Source: Burkholderia sp. D-99 (GTDB lineage Bacteria; Pseudomonadota; Gammaproteobacteria; Burkholderiales; Burkholderiaceae). Taken from it: 64,000 bases of DNA. This document shows, one piece after another, positions 60,808-64,000 of the stretch (within the stretch, counting starts at the first letter, position 1; each line of letters begins with the position of its first letter). The notes under the pieces are model-generated. The model worked only from the letters and a program-made list of their open reading frames with translations. It searched no databases and had not been told where the DNA came from. A program made the translations under genes and the position numbers. Location: NCBI RefSeq assembly GCF_011605345.1, contig NZ_JAAOXM010000002.1, positions 620,001 to 684,000 on the forward strand. Direction: 5' to 3'.

Positions 60808-61533
60808 ATGTCTACCCAACCCGTCGATCTCAACCATACGTTGCCGTACGAGAAGGCGTTCTTCGACGGTCGATGGGCGATCGAGCGTAACGATCTGGAC
60901 ATCTCCGCATTGCTTGGTATGGATGACGAAGTTCCTGACGGGTTGCTCGCTTCGTTATGCGGCGCGCCAGCCGGATCGGACGTTCAGGCCTATCTCGATA
61001 GCGCGGGCAGACTGACATTCGCCGTCACCCACCCGACGTTGATCCGATCGGAAAACCGGATATCCGTATTCCAAACCGGCGACTCACGGGTACTCGAACT
61101 TCGTTCAATCGATCTGGCCGACAGCGCGGCCGCCGGGTTCGGTGCGGCCATGCTCTGGAGGATCGTTCGAGCGTGTGATACGTTGGGCATCGCGCGGATC
61201 AGCGCTTTGGCGATGGGTGGCCGCAAGTCGCCGCCGGAACCCGGCGGGCCGCGACTCCTTGGATATTACGCGTGGCCAAGGTTTGGCTTCGATGCGCCCA
61301 TTCCTGGTGTGCATGCCGACGAGGCAGCCCTGTTCCAGTATTTCCAGGGATATCCGGTCGGGTTGGCCGATGGATCGCTTCGATCATTGCGCACGCTCTA
61401 TGCAACCCGGTTCGGGCAAGATTTCTGGCGAGCAGCCGGCTCGCACCGGTGGATGACGTTCGACGTCGCACCGTGCGGCGCGTGCGTGTCGACACTGCAG
61501 GAATATCTGATCGAGAAGGGGATTTACGAATGA
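60808..61533 (+). CDS. Uncharacterised protein with a GNAT-like segment, 241 aa
   Basis: The C-terminal half has a pattern seen in divergent GNAT acetyltransferase domains of phage and mobile-element proteins: AAGFGAAMLWRIVRACDTLGIARISALAMGG, then LLGYYAWPRFGFDAP. The N-terminal 100 residues are not recognised. There are Cys residues in CGACVSTL near the end. The ATG at 60808 was chosen; one at 60778 is also in frame. GC content and third-position bias are clearly lower than in neighbours. Its stop overlaps the next start (ATGA), so the two proteins are probably made together. Confidence 0.65.
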   Translation: MSTQPVDLNHTLPYEKAFFDGRWAIERNDLDISALLGMDDEVPDGLLASLCGAPAGSDVQAYLDSAGRLTFAVTHPTLIRSENRISVFQTGDSRVLELRSIDLADSAAAGFGAAMLWRIVRACDTLGIARISALAMGGRKSPPEPGGPRLLGYYAWPRFGFDAPIPGVHADEAALFQYFQGYPVGLADGSLRSLRTLYATRFGQDFWRAAGSHRWMTFDVAPCGACVSTLQEYLIEKGIYE

Positions 61534-61907
61534 CCGAAAAGCACAGCCCGATTGCCGGATTCCGCATCGCACGACCGGAAACGAGGCGCGGTCGCCCGAT
61601 GCTCGAGCGTCGTCCCGTTCGACGCTCGGAAGTGAGGCAACTCATTGAAGAACTCATCGTGAACGAACTCCGTCGCGGCTTCACACATGTTGCGCAGACG
61701 TCCGCTACCGAACCCGTCGCATGGCCGACCGCGAGACCTGTCTCCCGGCTGCCCAGAAAATTCTTCTCCGAGGGACGCATCGATCCATCGAAGTGCCAGT
61801 TGCCCATCATCTCGGAAGCCGAGGCCAGAGCCATCGGTGGCCGGGAAACGTTCATGCACTTCGGCCTGGATCCCGATTTGTACTCCGCGACTGGTGACAC
61901 TCTCTGA
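61530..61907 (+). CDS. Uncharacterised 125-aa partner protein
   Basis: I do not recognise it. The N-terminal 55 residues are very basic (RPETRRGRPMLERRPVRRSEVRQLIEELIVNELRRGF), the rest mixed, ending FMHFGLDPDLYSATGDTL. There is no signal peptide. It overlaps the preceding gene by 4 bp and shares its lower GC content. It could be a partner or immunity-like protein of the GNAT-like product; no function can be assigned. Confidence 0.6.
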   Translation: MTEKHSPIAGFRIARPETRRGRPMLERRPVRRSEVRQLIEELIVNELRRGFTHVAQTSATEPVAWPTARPVSRLPRKFFSEGRIDPSKCQLPIISEAEARAIGGRETFMHFGLDPDLYSATGDTL

Positions 61908-62002
61908 CAGATTGCAGTACGGCCGCCGGAACGATCCGCCCGACCTCGTGACGGCAGGCATCGGCACACGGTGATGCCAGGCCGTCCGCCCGCCCCCTAC
62001 CC

Positions 62003-62878
62003 CTACCCCTTCCGCCCCGCCTGCTCCCGCAACCACGCAGCAAACGCAACCACATGCTCGACCGCGACACTCTCCGGCTCGACATCGAGCCAATAACCGA
62101 ACGGCCCGATCGGCTGCACCGGCGACAGCCGCACGAGGCTGCCCTCGCCGATCTCCTCCTCGATCATGTTCAGGTCGACCACCGCGAGCCCCGCGCCCTT
62201 GCGCGCCGCGCGGATCGCCTGTTCGAGCGTGGAAAACTCGATGCCGTCACCGATCCGCGCCACCTGCACGCCCGCCTGCTCGCACCAGTCGGCCCATAGC
62301 GTCAGGCGCTTGCCTTCGTGCAGCACATGCAGCGACGGCAGCCGGCCGAGCAGCACGTCGAGCGCATCGCCGCGATAACGCGGCGCGCCGACGAGCGCAT
62401 GCCGCTCCATCATCAGCAACTCCGACTGCATCCCGGCGCGCGCCGCGCGCCCGAAGCGGATGTGGCAATGGCAATCGTCGGCCGGCTCGGTGCGGATCGA
62501 CAACTCGACGTCGGGCAGCGCCTCCGCGAGCGTGCCGAGCCGCGGCGAAAACCACTGCGTCGCGAACGTCGGCGGCAGCGACACCGTCAGGCGCCGCTTC
62601 GCACCCGGCCGCGTGGCGGCGACTTCGTCGACGCCGCGCTCGATCGTGTCGAACGCCTGCCCGATGAACGGCAGCAACCGCTGACCGGCATCGGTCAGGC
62701 GCACGCCCTTGTGATCGCGCTCGAACAATCGCGCGCCGAGCGCCTCCTCGAGCAGCCGGATCTGCCGGCTCACCGCCCCCTGCGTCACGCACAGCGAAAC
62801 CGCCGCACGGTTGAAGCTCAGGTGACGCGCGGTCTCCTCGAAAAATCGCAGTGCGATCAACGATGGCAGGCGTCGCAT
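62003..62878 (-). CDS. LysR-family regulator, GcvA-like
   Basis: A 291-residue LysR protein of the GcvA type: MRRLPSLIALRFFEETARHLSFNRAAVSLCVTQGAVSRQIRLLEEALG, then an effector domain starting RRLTVSLPPTFATQWFSPRLG. It is divergent from a second GcvA-like gene at 63097 and shares its 218-bp upstream region. No enzyme gene in the window is an obvious target. Confidence 0.9.
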   Translation of the reverse strand: MRRLPSLIALRFFEETARHLSFNRAAVSLCVTQGAVSRQIRLLEEALGARLFERDHKGVRLTDAGQRLLPFIGQAFDTIERGVDEVAATRPGAKRRLTVSLPPTFATQWFSPRLGTLAEALPDVELSIRTEPADDCHCHIRFGRAARAGMQSELLMMERHALVGAPRYRGDALDVLLGRLPSLHVLHEGKRLTLWADWCEQAGVQVARIGDGIEFSTLEQAIRAARKGAGLAVVDLNMIEEEIGEGSLVRLSPVQPIGPFGYWLDVEPESVAVEHVVAFAAWLREQAGRKG

Positions 62879-63096
62879 GATGTGTGTCCCTTTCTTTCGT
62901 ATCGTTCGTATCGTTCGTGTTGTTGCCGGCCGTCACCGCCGTCCCTCCTGCGGGCAGCCTGATCGCAACAAGGCGCGCCAATCGCCGCGCCGTCAAAACC
63001 GCGAGGGCCCGCGCCCTCGGTCGCATCCATTCATCGTCCCCGCGCCCGCGCCGCCCGCCTACAATAAGCATCCCGCACCAAACACGACACCGCCCC

Positions 63097-64000
63097 GTGA
63101 GACGCAAGATGCCGGCGCTGAACGCGCTGAAAGCCTTCGAGATGGCCGGCCGCACCGGCAGCTTCACACGCGCGGCCGAACTGCTCAACGTGACGCAGAG
63201 CGCGGTGAGCCGGCAGGTTCGCCAGCTCGAGGGCCAGCTCGGCGAAACCCTGCTCGAGCGCCGCCATCACCAGCTCGAATTGACAGCGGCCGGCCGCGTG
63301 CTGCTGCGCGCGCTGCAGCAATCGTTCGACAAGATCGAGCTGACCGTGCGCAGCCTGCAGGAAAAAACCCACCTGAACCGCCTGCGCGCGAACGTGCCGC
63401 CCACCTTCGCCGCGCGCTGGCTGATGCCGCGGCTCGGCCGGCTGCGCGACGCGCATCCCGAATTCGAGCTGAGCCTCACGACCCGCATTCACGACAGCCT
63501 CGGCGAATCGCGCGTGCTCGACTGCGCGATCCGGTTCGGCGACGGCGAATGGGACGGCTTCGACAACGCACTGCTGATGCAGGAGCAGCATATCGCCGTC
63601 TGCGCGCCCGCGCTGTATGCGCGGCTACGACAGGACGGCGCGCCGATCGACCTGAACCGCTTCACGCTGCTGCACGTGCTCGCCACCGACGACCAGCGCT
63701 ACCTGACCTGGCAGCACTGGCTGAAGGCCGCCGGCATCACCGACGTCGACACGCGCGGCGGCTACGAATTCGACCTGCTCGACCACGCGATCCGCGCGGC
63801 GATCGACGGCCTCGGGATCACGATCGCCGATCGCCACATGGTCGCGCGCGAACTGGCGACCGGGCAACTGATGCAGGTGCTCAACGTGCACGTCGACGGC
63901 CACCAGTCGTACTGGTTCGTCACGCGGCCCGAGCAGACGAACCTGCCGCACATCGTCCAGTTCCGCGACTGGCTGCAGCAGGAAGTGTGGCTCGCGAAGC
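63097..64000 (+). CDS. LysR-family regulator, GcvA-like (runs off window end)
   Basis: At least 301 residues, open to the window edge. The helix-turn-helix is LNALKAFEMAGRTGSFTRAAELLNVTQSAVSRQVRQLEGQLG and the effector domain opens NRLRANVPPTFAARWLMPRLG. I used the GTG at 63097 because homologues usually begin MRRK-x-P; an ATG at 63109 is the alternative. It is a distant paralogue of the divergent LysR at 62003. The target is probably outside the window. Confidence 0.85.
   Translation, partial: MRRKMPALNALKAFEMAGRTGSFTRAAELLNVTQSAVSRQVRQLEGQLGETLLERRHHQLELTAAGRVLLRALQQSFDKIELTVRSLQEKTHLNRLRANVPPTFAARWLMPRLGRLRDAHPEFELSLTTRIHDSLGESRVLDCAIRFGDGEWDGFDNALLMQEQHIAVCAPALYARLRQDGAPIDLNRFTLLHVLATDDQRYLTWQHWLKAAGITDVDTRGGYEFDLLDHAIRAAIDGLGITIADRHMVARELATGQLMQVLNVHVDGHQSYWFVTRPEQTNLPHIVQFRDWLQQEVWLAK

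Overview
The window is very GC-rich, densely coded bacterial DNA. Its genes read as Burkholderia, most likely the Burkholderia cepacia complex, and probably a secondary replicon. The signs are many LysR/LuxR/DeoR regulators beside small catabolic operons, DUF3138, DUF3304 and DUF3422 proteins, a Burkholderia-type trimeric porin and several MFS carriers. I saw no rRNA, tRNA, CRISPR array, insertion sequence or prophage. Species and replicon are inference.

Layout. 0-4.5 kb: glutathione S-transferase with a divergent HxlR regulator, small secreted proteins and an MFS carrier. 4.5-19.8 kb: a catabolic locus that looks dedicated to polyamine or guanidino compounds. It holds a C45 N-terminal-nucleophile hydrolase, a DUF3138 porin, a PotF-like binding protein, an amidohydrolase, a PuuB-like FAD oxidase with a cupin and an MFS carrier, a guanidinobutyrase/agmatinase-type ureohydrolase and an aldehyde dehydrogenase. 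Two paralogous LuxR-type regulators sit among them, and GC-rich boxes recur in their promoters. 20-24 kb: patatin lipase, a stand-alone motAB pair, and a relic of an aldehyde dehydrogenase 3' end with its terminator and a 12-bp repeat array. 23.8-27 kb: a 189-aa orphan, a DUF2325 coiled-coil protein, a lone ModE-type DNA-binding protein and a molybdopterin-fold protein, linked by palindromes that resemble ModE operators. 27-34 kb: DeoR and MgtC, then a choline-scavenging set (ChoX-like binding protein, HAD phosphatase, Tat-type phospholipase C), and an M24 peptidase.

34-49 kb: porin, a streptothricin-acetyltransferase-like GNAT, trans-aconitate methyltransferase, a cystathionine gamma-synthase-family enzyme with a divergent LysR, potGHI without potF, and cynTS-cynR with an added nucleoside deaminase. 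49-54 kb: DUF3422, small orphan proteins and LysR regulators. 54-59 kb: an unusual four-gene run of fae (formaldehyde-activating enzyme), aldo/keto reductase, semialdehyde dehydrogenase and MFS carrier, with a divergent LysR. 59-62 kb: a ParDE-type toxin-antitoxin pair and three orphan genes, two of them in less GC-rich DNA. The window ends in two divergent GcvA-like LysR genes.

The non-coding DNA is the most unusual part. It holds a 221-bp nested inverted-repeat element, two 7-bp tandem arrays (38 and 21 units) and one 12-bp array (19 units), all with ordered variant blocks. The 12-bp array appears to have expanded between the stop codon and the terminator of the decayed aldehyde dehydrogenase copy.
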